The notes beneath the pieces are model-generated. The model had not been told where the DNA came from, ran no database searches, and saw nothing but the letters and a program-made list of their open reading frames with translations. From the NCBI RefSeq assembly GCF_017654505.1, contig NC_054570.1:3986044-4050043 (forward strand): DNA of 64,000 nt, in the 5' to 3' direction. A program made the translations under genes and the position numbers. Below, one piece after another: positions 34,323 to 46,830 of the stretch (position 1 is its first letter; every line of letters starts with the position of its first letter). This DNA comes from Polyodon spathula (lineage: Eukaryota > Chordata > Actinopteri > Acipenseriformes > Polyodontidae).

Positions 34323-35610
34323 GTGAGTTTCCTTTATTTCTGGTTTTCACACTATTTGCTTTGATGTTGTCCATATTCCCTCTCAGAGAAGATCATGCGG
34401 TTCTTAGAACTGCAGTGTCCCTCAATCACGTTCAGTGTGAAACGAATGTGTGATTCCTGGGTGTGTGTGTTACCACGTCTACCAAGCAGGCGTTGTTGGT
34501 TTTCCACTTTGTTTGCGTTCCCTAAAGGTAGTTTCAGCTGCAAGCTCTCAAGCTTGGAGCCTTCCTGTCACTCTATCACTCTGTGAACTAACCAGGTGTG
34601 CTACCTGTGCAGCAGGAGGTTATGAAACAGGAGCGCTCCTTTTCAAATGGTGTTTTAGTTCTACTGGGGTTGAGGGGCGACTCTCTAAGAAAACACAGGA
34701 GCAGCAGTGAATGAAGAGGACTGGGTGACTCAGTAGGGGGCGCTCTGCTGTCTTTGCTAGAACCTAACCCATATAGCAGAACGCTGTTAGTATACTATAG
34801 TTTAGTATGGTATAGCCAGGGGTGTGGAATTCATATCGCCCGACGCCCGGGTCTTCACTCAGACAAGAGAAATTTACCATTGTACTCTGCCTGTTGGACA
34901 GTTTCCTTTCTATCACTACATTGGTTCTTTTGCTAGAAGAACCTACATAAATGTCTAGTCAGACTTGTGGAAGTCTAGCACAGTCACACAAGTATTTAAA
35001 AATGCGTACCTCTAAACCTCAAACCAAGCTATATAATCACATATACATATTCCTTTAATTCACAAACCCCCAGTCACACACAGAGTAACAAGCATACTTA
35101 AATTAATGCAACGATATTACAGTGCACTCCGTTTATAAGAATCACATGCGTCCCGGATGATTTGATTCTTATAAGCAGTAGATTCTTGAAATCGGACCCA
35201 TGTGCTTACTGTGATGAAATGCTGCAGAATCAGTCTGTTTGAGAATGAGAGCTTTGTTTCCTGCAGTGTAATGGGTTGACCACTAGATGTCAGGAGTTCC
35301 CGCATGTATGCACAGGGCCCACACGACGGATTGTTTAGTTAGAGCTCCGACTGAGAGCTGGGTTTATTTTGCTTGTTTGTTTTATTAGCGGTTGTTTTTC
35401 CGCCTCACTGTAAGAAAAATAAAACCAACAGCGGTTTTAAACTGTAAATCAAGACTCCAGCCTGATCATTTGCCCGGATGAACTTCTCTGCCCCGATGTC
35501 TGCTTCTCCTGTCTGCCGCAGCTCCAGCCTGGTCACTTGTTTCTCCACAACTCCTGACATCAGAGACTGGACGATCCCCAAGCTCTAGCATTATCAACAT
35601 GACTTTTAAG
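34323..35610. other. Intron 1 block shared with the left arm
   Basis: Mirror of 16,740-18,021. A 32-bp phrase (CTGTAAATCAAGACTCCAGC and onward) at about 35,440 is directly repeated at about 35,623, at the edge of the arm-specific insertion. Confidence 0.55.
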
Positions 35611-37076
35611 CGCGTTTTATACTGTAAATCAAGACTCCAGCCTGATCATTTGCACTGCCCTCGGTCACTGTGCCACATTACAATTAGCAAAAGCACCTCT
35701 GCGCATCAGTACATTAAATACTGTGTAGAAATGTCAGAGGTGCTCAATCACTGAGGACAATACATCAAAACAATCAAATCAAGCCTGGTGTGCAAGCAGC
35801 TTGTTATATGATCACGATTATGTTTATTCAAGGCTGCAGAATCCTATTTTTTCTGCAGTATACTTGAGAAGCGATCGTCTGGTGAGGGCGCCCAGTTTGA
35901 CTGCCGCGCGGTGTTACGTGTAATGGCCTTTGAATTAAAATGGCAGTGCAGTATTTTACAGAATCTCCCGTTTCCTAGCTACTGCCTCGTCGGTTTTACG
36001 TGTCCTGTTTCGAAAAGCGAATGATTTAAATTACTAATGGTTTATTTTACTAAAATAACCCCCCTTTCACATGAATTTTCAAATTTAAAAGCACACAGAT
36101 GGACTGCAACTTACTACTTTCACCTAAATGAATAACTTCGAAAAACGTCTTGCCCAATTAGTACTAATTGTAGTGAATATGTAATTACATAAAGCAAGCG
36201 TTTAGGACCCAAATATTCGAAAGGTTTGCGCGCCACGCAAGGGCTATGTGCGTCACAAACGGTCGTTATGCGCGAATGCGCAAAATGTGCCATATTCAAA
36301 ACTTATTTTTTGCGTACCACAATCCGTCTTGCGCGGTGCACAAATATTACGTAGGCATAGCGCATTTTGGCGGCAGTGGCCAACAATTTTCAAGTTACTG
36401 CCATGTTCGAAATTATGCGCAAAGCGCAAAACCAGTTTTGCGAGGCACAAAATAACACTTGTACAAAGCAAGCCTTAACTCCGCGCATCTCACTCACCCA
36501 ATCACTGAAGTGCAGGCGCTTTCCGGGGTACTACAGCAATGGAAAACACCCAGCGATCATACAAGCTTCCGTCCACATCTATAAAGCGATTATATTCAAA
36601 AGAACGATTGTGACAGCAGCATCACTAGTGTTAATACAGGGTTAAAAATAAACAGAGAATCACGATCGTTCTTTGGGACTGAAACAAAACTAATCACTTT
36701 CCCAAGCACGCTTTCTTGGTGCTAAAAGTACACAGTATCATAGTACATACCGTCCGTATGTAACATAGGCCGAGCCCGCAGATATAAACAACTACCTGTA
36801 TCATGCAGGGAAGCTTTACTTTAATAGACCCATACAGCAGTATATCAACCCTAGATCGCACCTCCTTACCTTGCATTCGCATAGATTTCAATATCAAAGA
36901 CACTGCTATAAGTATTGTTGTTGTTCTTGTTGTTGTTAATGTATATATCTATTTTTATTTTAAGTCATTCAGTCATATTTGTGTGGCACTTGTCAGAATT
37001 ATAGAGACAGAAATAGATACATCATCAAACAGCAAAGCACAGATACATCTGGTTGAATTCCACAGAATCTGTGATG
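35611..37076. other. Right-arm-specific intron 1 DNA, no gene recognised
   Basis: A CpG-rich patch at 36,230-36,475 is full of TGCGC/GCGCA words in both orientations (for example ATTATGCGCAAAGCGCAAAA) and is probably a degenerate MITE. Nothing protein-like was found. Confidence 0.4.
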
Positions 37077-37081
37077 GCCCT

Positions 37082-37690
37082 TGTGGCAAAGTGATCAATG
37101 AACAGACAGGCACCGGTAATCCAGGTGCAATGTTATTTATTATTATATTCCAAAAACTGATTACAAAAACATCAGTAAACAATAACAGTGAGAATCAGGC
37201 AGTACGACAGGGTGTATTGCACTGTTTTAATCTACCGGTTGGTCCCGAAAAATAGTCCCAATCTTAAACACCCACACGTAACACAAAACACAAACACAAG
37301 TCCACAGTGAGGGCTAAAGTACTAGCTGCAAATACAGTTATTTAATAATGACAAAACAAACAAACACTCACAACAATAACACACCTTTCCTTCGGGTTCA
37401 GCTTAACCATAACAGGAACAGACCACTTCGCTACGTCCCCTTTTGTACCGTCAGTCATGACCCCTTGATTAACTAGTGCAACCGCTCCTCCAATCCGCGG
37501 CTGCCATGTTGTTTCCCTTCCGGGTCGATGATTCAGTGTATCATATCTCCGCCCCCTTTTTAGATGACCAACTTCCTTCTAACCCTGGGAATGAATTGTC
37601 TGGCCATCCAGTCCAGGTGTTCCCTTTACACAGCGCCCTCACAGGTCGGAAGAGAGATTTATCACCAAGATTCATTCTTTCTCTGTCACA
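37082..37690 (-). mobile_element. Solo LTR (copy 1) with 5-bp target duplication
   Basis: A 609-bp unit begins TGTGGCAAAG and ends CTGTCACA, flanked on both sides by GCCCT (37,077-37,081 and 37,691-37,695). A second copy of the same family at 51,443-52,043 shares the segment around GCGCCCTCACAGGTCGG. The minus orientation is favoured because an AATAAATAA signal lies near that end. Confidence 0.85.
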
Positions 37691-37695
37691 GCCCT

Positions 37696-39180
37696 TTAAA
37701 TATGTAGCTTATTAGCCATGCTAATGCCTGTGATAATGATAAACATTAGATACAAATGTACGCGTGTGCGCAAATTTCATATGCTGAAGCACAAAATTAA
37801 CTGAATTGCTCCAAAGGCCAAATTTGAATGAAAATGGCTATGTTTTGCAATAAGCGTGAAACTTACCACCAGTTCTGGATAAATAAAAAAAGAACACAAA
37901 GCACCCAAACTCTTGCCTCAAACATTTACTCCAGTCTACAAACACTCTCCAAATCAAACCACTCCACCCCAGCAATGGCTGCCTCCTGGCTTTGTATAGT
38001 CCGTGGCTAGAGCCCAATTAATCAATAATTAACAATTAGACAATTAAGGCTCCAGCCACATTCTCACATGTGTTTCCTAGGGAGGAATTTAACCCCCTTC
38101 CTGCTGATGCAAAACAAACAATAATGCAAATCACAAATAATGAAAATCATAGTGAAAAAAGTACAAAATGATAATAACACAAACGACAGGGGGCGGGCGG
38201 GCACTCCCTCACAATGTGTTTATTGTTTTTAGATAGATTTTGAGAAGTTGCAGCCAGCAGGAGGTGTAGGGAGGTGTAGGGCTCTATAGCTCATGTCAAG
38301 TTCCAGGAAAAAAATAAATGTGTTAGTTAGCACTGCCCCCATTAACCCACATGAAAGGTCTATAGTGTCTAAATATAGACCTCATGGGAACTTATGTCTC
38401 TGGTGCAATTAAATCATTTTCGCTTCTTTTGTTCGTTATTTTTATTGTGAAGTTGAAAAAAATCATTCAAATTTTGGCCTGTCATCTGACGTCATAATTG
38501 TTCAACTAAATTGAAAATGTCAGTCGTATTACTTTTCATGTTTGTATCTGGGAACATATCGTCTTCTTTTTAATGTTAGTCGGTTTATTTGAGTGGGTTT
38601 TAGCTTTCTTGACTCTCAAATTAACTCTGCTTGTCGTGCAACAATTAAGAACTGTTAGCCAATTAAAACGGAGAATGCGTTTTTATGAAATGTACAAATG
38701 GCAATCGAAGAGCACAAGTAACTCTGATATCAAAGAGGATGTATCTTCTTAGAACAGCTAATCTGTGAAAGCCTACTGTGCATAACGACTTTACTCAAAC
38801 TACAGACTGACAGGAATGCGAATGGTTCCTGTTCACGTGTCTTTGTAAGGCTGTGTGGTTTATTATATCAAGTCATACGTCATCATAATGTACTGAAGAT
38901 AAGGCAGCTGCATGTTTTTTTTTTTTGTATTTCTGCACAAGATAAAAGTGTGCTGTATAATAACAGAACACTTCCTCATAAATCATTAGGAATTAACTGT
39001 AGTTTTAACCATGTCCGAATCTTTTCAAGTTTGGATTCAGGAAAAAACTCAGGATAAAGAAAAACCTATGATAGAGCCGCGTGAACCTGGTCCAGACATA
39101 ATGCTGCCCCTGCCACTTTCTATCTCAGATTTCATGAAGCAAAAATGGGTATTAATCACTAATTTACTGATTGGGTTCAG
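37696..39180. other. Right-arm-specific intron 1 DNA
   Basis: 37,860-38,213 is a compact repeat-like block ending GGGCGGGCGGGCACTCCCTC, possibly another LTR on the minus strand, but no target duplication was found. The remainder shows nothing recognisable. Confidence 0.35.
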
Positions 39181-39722
39181 TTAAATAAAAGCAAAATCCT
39201 ACAAGTTATATTCTTCCTTTGTGTGTGTTTTGTGCAATGAGGAGGGGGCAAGTACATTTTTAAGAAAGACAAGAAGATTTTTCCAGAACTTTGACCTTGG
39301 AAAATAAGTTTATTTATTTATTTTTTATTCCACACCCCTGGTCGTATGGTATAGCACAGTATTGTGTACAGTAAAGCATAGTATAGTATAGCACGCTGTG
39401 CTGTATGAGGGGCTGCTCTTAAAATCACTGTAAACTGAAATCCTTTCGACTGTGTGGTGATTGAAGCTCTCCGGGCACGTTCTCCATCAAGTGTGCAGGA
39501 GTCAGCCCCTGATTGCCTGCTCAATCCTGGCTAAACTGAAATACCTCCCTGCTGCTTATTCACCCCTATGCTGGCTAATTTACTTTGCATAGTCTCCACT
39601 TCCTGTAGCTCTGTGTTACGTGGGGGCAGGACCATTCTGAGAAGGAGCTGCTCTGTGAATCTCACTCTGTGAATCTTTCACTCTGGCACTTACCAGTATG
39701 TATGTATTTATTTATTTATCAG

Positions 39723-40067
39723 GGTTTTGTGTGCCCGCTGACAACCAGATCAGAAAACATGTGTTTGTGAACACTCTGAAGAGCTGGTCTGAAGCTCAGA
39801 GCTACTGTAGAGAGAATCACACAGACCTGGCCACTGTGCGCAGCCAGGAAGAAGCAAAGCAGCTCTTCAGTATTCCAGGAGTGTCTCTCATTGATACTGC
39901 CTGGATCGGGCTGTATCGTGATGACACACAGAACTGGCAGTGGTCTAACGGCTATAATGTCATCTACAAAAACTGGACGGAAAACCTCTTCTGTGTTTCA
40001 ATCAATTCAGTGGGACAGTGGGAGGACAGAGTCTGCGGTGAGATGAGCGCTTTCATGTGCTACCAAG
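39723..40067 (+). CDS. Right lectin gene: CTLD1 exon
   Basis: A 345-bp phase 1-1 exon between TTTATTTATCAG and CAAG|GTAAAG. The domain shows SWSEAQSYCRENHTDLATV, WIGLYRDDTQNWQW and the C-terminal cysteines in EDRVC and AFMCYQ. It differs from the left copy only in the DT-for-AD change before AWIGL and in SVGQ for SDGQ. As in the left copy, there is no EPN/QPD tripeptide, so canonical calcium-dependent sugar binding is unlikely. It follows the signal peptide and precedes CTLD2 across a 12.4-kb intron. Confidence 0.94.
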
Positions 40068-41390
40068 GTAAAGATGCAACTGTTTTATATTGCGATACAA
40101 ATGTATTATTATTATTATTATTATTATTATACATAGGGAATGATAATTTTCATGTAAACTTCAGTATTTTACAGTCTTATTATAGGCATACATGGTGGTG
40201 CTGCCAGACCCCTGTATAATAGGATTCCCTTGTATAATAACACTCTCCTGTATAACAGGATTCTCTTATATGATAAGATTGTTGTGAATATCATTCTCCT
40301 GTATAACAGGATTCACCTATATAAGATTGTTGTGTATAATATCATTCTGCTGAATAATAGGATTCTCCTGTAGAATAAGATTGATAACAAAACTGCTCAA
40401 ACTCTACCACCAGTAACTGAACACAGCAATCATCCAACTCCACTTCAAGATCAAGCGCATGTTCTACTGCGAGTCTTAGTGATAATGCACATGGTTTACC
40501 ACGGCAGTATGTCACCTGAAACCTAGTCCTACAATGATTCTCTCTTATGTCACCATGTACTATAATAAATAATGTACACCACAGCAATGCATACAAACCT
40601 GTTATTCTATCTTGTGTTTCTGTTGACATTGATAGAATTACAGTCTTATTATGCACATTTGGATGTATATTATTATTATTTGTAGTAGGAGTAGTAGTAT
40701 TCATTAATTGAGCAATAACTCTGGCTGTAGATTTCTTTACAGGTTTGAGGATTAAGTCAAGATTTCTCAGAAGGCCACTGTGTAACAATTGTAATTGATG
40801 GTAACAGATATTTACAAATGAAAAGCGACAACTTACTTTAACATAGTGATGCTTTGCTTCACGATATCCATGGAGAAAAACAAGGTCTTGTTATGTTGTT
40901 TAACTATTCTATCAGACACCTCAAAAACTAAATATTTCTATACCTCACTGTGCACAGACTTTTTAGCCAATCTGGAAGTAATTGAATCTTCAGCTGCTTG
41001 TGTGTAAATGCTGACCCAGGTCACCTTTATAAGTATTAAGTACAGTCACACCAAATTCTGCATTATTTTGAGATATATTTTGATAGCTTAAAAGTAAATC
41101 TCATATAAATACATTAATAGCACAAGTAAAGAACAGCTGACGAATGTGCACATCTCTAATGCAAAACAGATGTGAAATGTGAACCCAGGACCTCCCGCAT
41201 TGAAGCATAGCACCGGCTCCCTTGCAGAAACTGGTATTAGTTTTATGTCCTCATATTTTATTGCGCCTAAATAATAATTGGGCATGTCAAATTGGGAGAA
41301 AATAACACAAATAATTAGTATTTTTAAACAATAAAAACTATGTCTGCGAGCGTGCATGAATTTTCCCACGATATTGCGAAAGTGTTGTGT
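40068..41390. other. Intron 2, relic minisatellite and unassigned DNA
   Basis: 40,106-40,130 is (TTA)n. 40,205-40,395 is a degenerate form of the left-arm minisatellite (CCTGTATAACAGGATTCTC). A minus-strand open frame at 40,342-40,788 (148 codons) partly overlaps it and has no domain I recognise; I do not call it a gene. Confidence 0.5.
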
Positions 41391-41394
41391 TGGT

Positions 41395-42834
41395 CCCATG
41401 ATTCGTGAGCTGAAATAAAAGATCCCAGAAATTTTCCATACGCAAAAAAAGCTTATTTCTGTTTGTGCACAAATTTGTTTACATGCCTGTTAGTGAGCAT
41501 TTCTCCTTTGCCAAGATAATCCATCCACCTGACAGGTGTGGCATATCAAGAAGATGATTAAACAGCATGATCATTAAACAGGTGCACCTTGTGCTGGGGA
41601 CCATAAAAGGCCACTCTAAAATGTGCAATTTTCTTACACAACACAATGCCACAGATGTCTCAAGTTTTGAGGGAGCATGCAATTGGCATGCTGACTGCAG
41701 GAATGTCCACCACAGCTGTTACCAGAGAATTGAATGTTCATTTCTCTACCATGAGCCGCCTCCAACATTGTTTTAGAGAATTTGGCAGTACGTCCAACCG
41801 GCCTCACAACCGCAGACCACGTGTAACTACACCAGCACAGGACCTCCACATCCGGCTTCTTCACCCGTGGGATCGTCCGAGACCAGCCACCCGGACAGCT
41901 GATGAAACTGGGTTTGCACAACCGAAGAATTTCTGAACTGTCAGAAACCGTCTCAGGGAAGCTCATCTGTGTGCTCGTCGTCCTCACCAGGATCTTGACC
42001 TGACTGCAGCTCGGCGTCATAACCAACTTCAGTGGGCAACTGCTCACCTTCGATGGCCACTGGCACGCTGAAGAAGTGTGCAGTTCACGGATGAATCCCG
42101 GTTTCAACTACCATGCAGATGGCAGACAGCGTGTATGGCGTCGTGTGGGCGAGTGGTTTGCTGATGTCAACGTTGTGAACAGAGTGCCCCATGGTAGCGG
42201 TGGGGTTATGGTATGGGCAGGCATAAGCTACGGACAACTAACACAATTGCATTTTATCGATGGCAATTTTTATGCACCGAGATACCGTGACGAGATCCTG
42301 AGGCCCACTGTCGTGCCATTCATCCACCGCCATCACCTCATGTTTCAGCATGATAATGCACGGCCCCACATCGCAAGGATCTGTACACAATTCCTGGAAG
42401 CTGAAAATGTCCCAGTTCTTCCATGGCCTGCATACTCACCAGACATGTCACCCATTGAGCATGTTTGGGATGCTCTGGATCAACGTGTATGACAGCGTGT
42501 TCCAGTTCCCACCACTATCCAGCAACTTCACACAGCCACTGAAGAGGAGTGGGACAACATTCCACAGGCCACAATCAACAGCCAGATGTGTCGCGCTGCA
42601 TGAGGCAAACGGTGGTCACACCAGATACTAACTGGTTTTCTGATCCACGGCCCTAACTTTTTCTTTTTAAGGTATCTGTGAGCAACAGATGCATATCTGT
42701 ATTCCCAGTCATGTGAAATCCATAGATTAGGGACTAATGAATTTATTTCAACTGACTGCTTTCCTTATATGAACTGTAACTCAGTAAAATCTCTGAAATT
42801 GTTGCATGTTGAGTTTATATTTTTGTTCAGTGTA
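41395..42834 (+). mobile_element. Tc1-like DNA transposon, decayed
   Basis: The transposase is split. 41,646-41,936 gives the helix-turn-helix part (MPQMSQVLREHAIGMLTAGM, FREFGSTSNRPHNRRPR). 42,076-42,492 gives the DDE core with QHDNARPH (second Asp) and SPDMSPIEHVWDAL (Glu). The 3' terminal inverted repeat ends GTTTATATTTTTGTTCAGTG at about 42,834. The matching 5' terminal repeat is missing, and stops and frameshifts break the gene. It is inside intron 2 of the right lectin gene. Confidence 0.88.
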
Positions 42835-43011
42835 TGATAGGTATGAGTTTGCTGAGTTTGCTGTGACTATAAGTTTTGTAGTTATAACACACAGGTAGAG
42901 AGCATACATCCTTCGGTCTCACATATCTAAAGGGGTTACATAAATCGGATGTCACGGGCCAGTCACATTAGGTGACCTGGGTCATTACTCGTGAGGTTGT
43001 GTTACCATCAG

Positions 43012-43085
43012 AACATAAGTTTACACACGAGAGGAGGCCATTCGAAATTGTTGCATGTTGAGTTTATATTTTTGTTCAGTGTACT
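43012..43085. mobile_element. Chimeric CR1 / Tc1 end fragment
   Basis: A 30-bp piece of the CR1 3' end (ACACGAGAGGAGGCCATTCG, in reverse orientation) is joined directly to a second copy of the Tc1 3' terminal repeat (AAATTGTTGCATGTTGAGTT to 43,085). The join has no linker. Confidence 0.7.
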
Positions 43086-44679
43086 ATCCATCTCAAACGA
43101 CACTGATATCAAAACATCAATATTGTTGTCCATCTCTAGTATGTAGGAAGCCAGAGTGTATAGATTTAGAAGCAATAGGCCTATGTGTTTCATTAATGAA
43201 GCAACAGTGCCCGTCGATGAAGGCTCTGGACCATAACTGGAACGCATCCCGAGGCGAAGAGGGCGATTACGAAAGTCAAGATCAGCTACCATAAGGCACA
43301 GCCCTTGAGAGGGCACTATTGGCATTAGAAAACTATTTCTCATTTCTAAAAAAAGAGACACACTTTTAAACCTAGTTTTACCCGAACTGGGTAGGGGCAA
43401 TTATAATTAACTAAAATGAGCGTACTGGGGATGATCGTGTGGTTAGTAGAGAGAATGGTGTCACGATGGACAATTAAATAATGGGCAAGTATAATTATTT
43501 CAAGTGCTAGAGGTAGCCAAACTACGCCACTTGGTGGAATAGAAGTGGACCAGGTCCTGAAATTTTAATATGCTTAAGTGATTAAATTGAATACTTAATA
43601 AAACTTATTCAAATCCTTCGTTGCAGGTTCTTTTTTTATCCCAGGACCGCACAACACAAGACATTATAAATAAACTATTTAGTACATACATTTAAAAAAA
43701 AAAAAAGATAAAACTTTAGTCACAACATACAGTATTACTCCTTTTTCTTGCTCATCTGGTTAACACAGGATAGTATGTGTAACAGGTAGCTATCACCTTT
43801 GGTTATCTCCTTTCTGGACTACGCTACTTGGTGGTTCGCTAGTGAGCACCAGGACGCGCTGGGAAATACTCCCTCTAATAGTACTACACAGAAGACTTCA
43901 CACTCGGGTAAGTACCAACTACTTCTAATCACTTTTCATTACGAGGATTCGTTTCAATCCAGGGGTCCACACACATGATTCACAACAAGGAGGCACACAA
44001 CAAGGAAATAGTAAAATGAATAACTTTGTGGAAGAAAAAGGTAAATATTAAAACATTACTAAAAAAAATTATAAATCCAGCTGGAATCAGCCTCACAATG
44101 GCACTGGAGGCCACGAAAAGGCTTTTAACGAAGATGGTCAAGACAACAGGAACCACAGGGCGGAGTCCCTCCACAAGCAAGAAAGCGCACCGTTTCGTCT
44201 GGATTGGCGTCTGCAGCGCTGTTAGTCTCCTTGTTCCAAAGCCTCAATCACCACTGCAGTCACCCTGGGAGAGAAGATAAGGAGGAAGGAAGGAAAACAA
44301 GAGCAAGAAGAGGAAAATACAGGGAACTGGGTAAGGAATAGTTAACACATACATACAAATGTGTCTCCAGAGTTCAAGCTCCAGTACAGCTCAAAATAAC
44401 CGCCTCTATAGGTGGGGAGCCACCGTACACCACTATCCGTGGCAGAGTATCCCAGTGTAGGAATGCACTTACTACTGGAGAGTTAGTGCATCCAAGCCAT
44501 GTCTCACCCTGGAATCAGGAACCTCAAAACTTGTTCCTTTGATTTCCATTACATGAGAGCAGACGTTGAACTTCAAGATTTGCAGTAAACCAATGTGATC
44601 CATCTGCATCTCCATCCATTTGTGTTGTTATCCATCTAATGATGTAGATATCCTTCTGTCTAGTGTTGATTGCTGAAGT
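43086..44679. other. Unassigned intronic DNA
   Basis: No coding domain was recognised on either strand. The phrase ACTACGCCACTTGGTGG near 43,521 recurs as ACTACGCTACTTGGTGG near 43,818, about 300 bp apart, suggesting an old internal duplication. Confidence 0.4.
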
Positions 44680-46830
44680 GTAATGCTGGCTCCAGGGATC
44701 AGCTCATTTTGCCTCCCCCAGCGGATCAGCACACACAACGGCTGCGATGCTGGCTCCGGGGATCAACCCAGTGCGGTCTCCTCAGCGCATCAGTATGACA
44801 ACCGTCTGGATTGAGTCAAGTAGGGTACATCTCTGGGATCTTCAAGTGGGCACCTTCCATCCTTGGCATTTCGTTGACTAGCCCACGACACCTCAAGAGG
44901 GCTCAACAGTGATTCTGGCGTCCCAGCATGACCCCCCTCCATCCCCCACTCAGCCCAGCTTACTTACCAGCTTGCTTTCTATTGTGCTCGAGATCCCCAT
45001 CCAGAATCTTTCCGTCTCAACCACAGCCAGTTGCTGCTCATTTCTGCTGCTTCAGATAAGTTCTTCACTGTGTGACGCAACTCTTGGCCACTAAACCCAA
45101 CGTCTGAGAAACCGGGTTGTAGAGTGTGCCACAAATCTTCGACAACCCACCTCCACTGGGTAAACACGGACTCACCATCATAAGAACATAAGAACATAAG
45201 AAAGTTTACAAACGAGAGGAGGCCATTCGGCCCATCTTGCTCGTTTGGTTGTTAGTAGCTTATTGATCCCAAAATCTCATCAAGCAGCTTCTTGAAGGAT
45301 CCCAGGGTGTCAGCTTCAACAACATTACTGGGGAGTTGATTCCAGACCCTCACAATTCTCTGTGTAAAAAAGTGCCTCCTATTTTCTGTTCTGAATGCCC
45401 CCTTTTCTAAACTCCATTTGTGACCCCTGGTCCTCGCTGTTCCGCTTCAGCAGCTCGTTGAGTATATCGACGCTTCTTCCTCTCACATGCCTCATCCACA
45501 GCATTCTCCCATGGCACTTAACTCTACCAGATGAACAAGACGTGCTGATCCAGACCACAAGACAATGTCTGGTCTAAGATTAGTGGTAGCAATCTCAGGT
45601 GGAAAAATAAGCAGTTGACCAACACCTGCACCATCTTCCTGTCTCCAGCAGCTTCCAGTTGTCCTGAGCGAGGCCCGATTTTAACACCTTATCTTGATGT
45701 TTGCTCTCCTGGACAGAGGAATATTGTCTTGTGTGTAATGCTCTGATGGAACTGGTGGCAACTTATTGGCCAGGTTACGCTTGTCTTCCAATGCTAAGGC
45801 CAAACATCGCAGCACCTGGTCATACAGCCAAGTAAACCGTCCTTGGCTAAGACCCACCTTACATCCTGTCAAAATGTGCCTTAATGTTGCAGGTGATGAA
45901 CACAAAGGACATGAGGGATCCTCACCCACCCAGAGGTTTAGGTTCTGTGCTGATGGGAGAACACCATATGCTGATCTGATGAGGAAACCGATCCTGCTCT
46001 GTTCCATTGTCCATAGGTCTTGCCAGCTGAACTTGCGTTGTTCCACACTCTCCCCAATCATCCATTCTCCCTGCTTGGCCTGAGAAATGGCCTTTACACA
46101 CCTGATCCTCTCCTCCTGCTTTTGCATCTCATTGACTACCAGCTTCCTCCATTGAGCTGGGGTTGCCTTGTGCTACGTAGGAGGAGCTGAACTGAAACCA
46201 AAACCTCCTTTTCCATGCTGAACTTGCCCCATAATATCTCCGATTCAAAGGGCAGCCTTAGCATCTTCCACAGCTTTCTTTTCTGTCCATTTTATTCCAG
46301 CTTTCAACACAGGTGCTGCCTCCCTTACACATTTGTTGCATGAATCTACTAATGTCACTTCCAGTCGGACTTTGGTGCACTTAAACTCCTTGGTAGCTGG
46401 TAGCTGCAGTATCCCTTTACCATAAAGTCCCCCTCTGCTGAGGCAGCATGGAACTCCCAACCATTTCCTGACGTATGAACTGATTAAAGCTTCCAGCTTC
46501 TCAACTGTGGTCAAGGAAACCTCGTACACAGTCAGTGGCCACAGCAGTCTTGGCAGTAGACCCAACTGAAAGCACCAGAGTTTGTTTGCCTGGTAAAGCG
46601 CTGCTGTCTGTGCTCTTCAACCCTTCCACTGCTTGTTGTCGAACTTCTCCCACACGAACTGTGTCCTTTAGATCCCCGTTGTACCATCTCCCTAGACTTT
46701 TCACTGGCTTCTCAGACACTGTTGGCATTGCCTCACCATTAATGTGGAACCTTTTATCTACTATTCTATGGGATGTGGTGCAGTTGCGATCTCCACAAAG
46801 CAGCAGAGGGTCAGACAGGTAATCCAAGGC
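44680..46830 (-). mobile_element. RLE-type (R2/NeSL-like) LINE, 5'-truncated and interrupted
   Basis: On the minus strand, from high to low coordinates: an RT-thumb region (46,501-46,827 with EKPVKSLGRWYNGDLKDTV; 46,245-46,565 with GLLPRLLWPLTVYEVSLTTV); a zinc-knuckle segment (45,681-46,127 with GEDPSCPLCSSPATLRHILT, then GC) just before the endonuclease; endonuclease-like sequence near 45,500-45,570 (WSGSARLV); and a C-terminal part at 44,979-45,197. The CPLC...H...C knuckle next to the endonuclease is typical of LINEs with a restriction-like endonuclease. A CR1 3' fragment interrupts it at 45,181-45,430. Frames are broken. Confidence 0.75.
45181..45430 (-). mobile_element. CR1-like 3' end inserted in the RLE LINE
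   Basis: Begins with tandem AAGAACAT units and AAACGAGAGGAGGCCATTCG, the complement of the 3' end seen at 4,375-4,440, and continues antisense through the same C-terminal coding region (complement of WNQLPSNVVEADTLGSFKKL) before returning to host element sequence. Confidence 0.88.

Noticed and set aside
40342..40788. Minus-strand 148-codon frame as a gene
   Set aside because: It overlaps the decayed minisatellite, has no recognisable domain or splice partner, and lies inside an intron.
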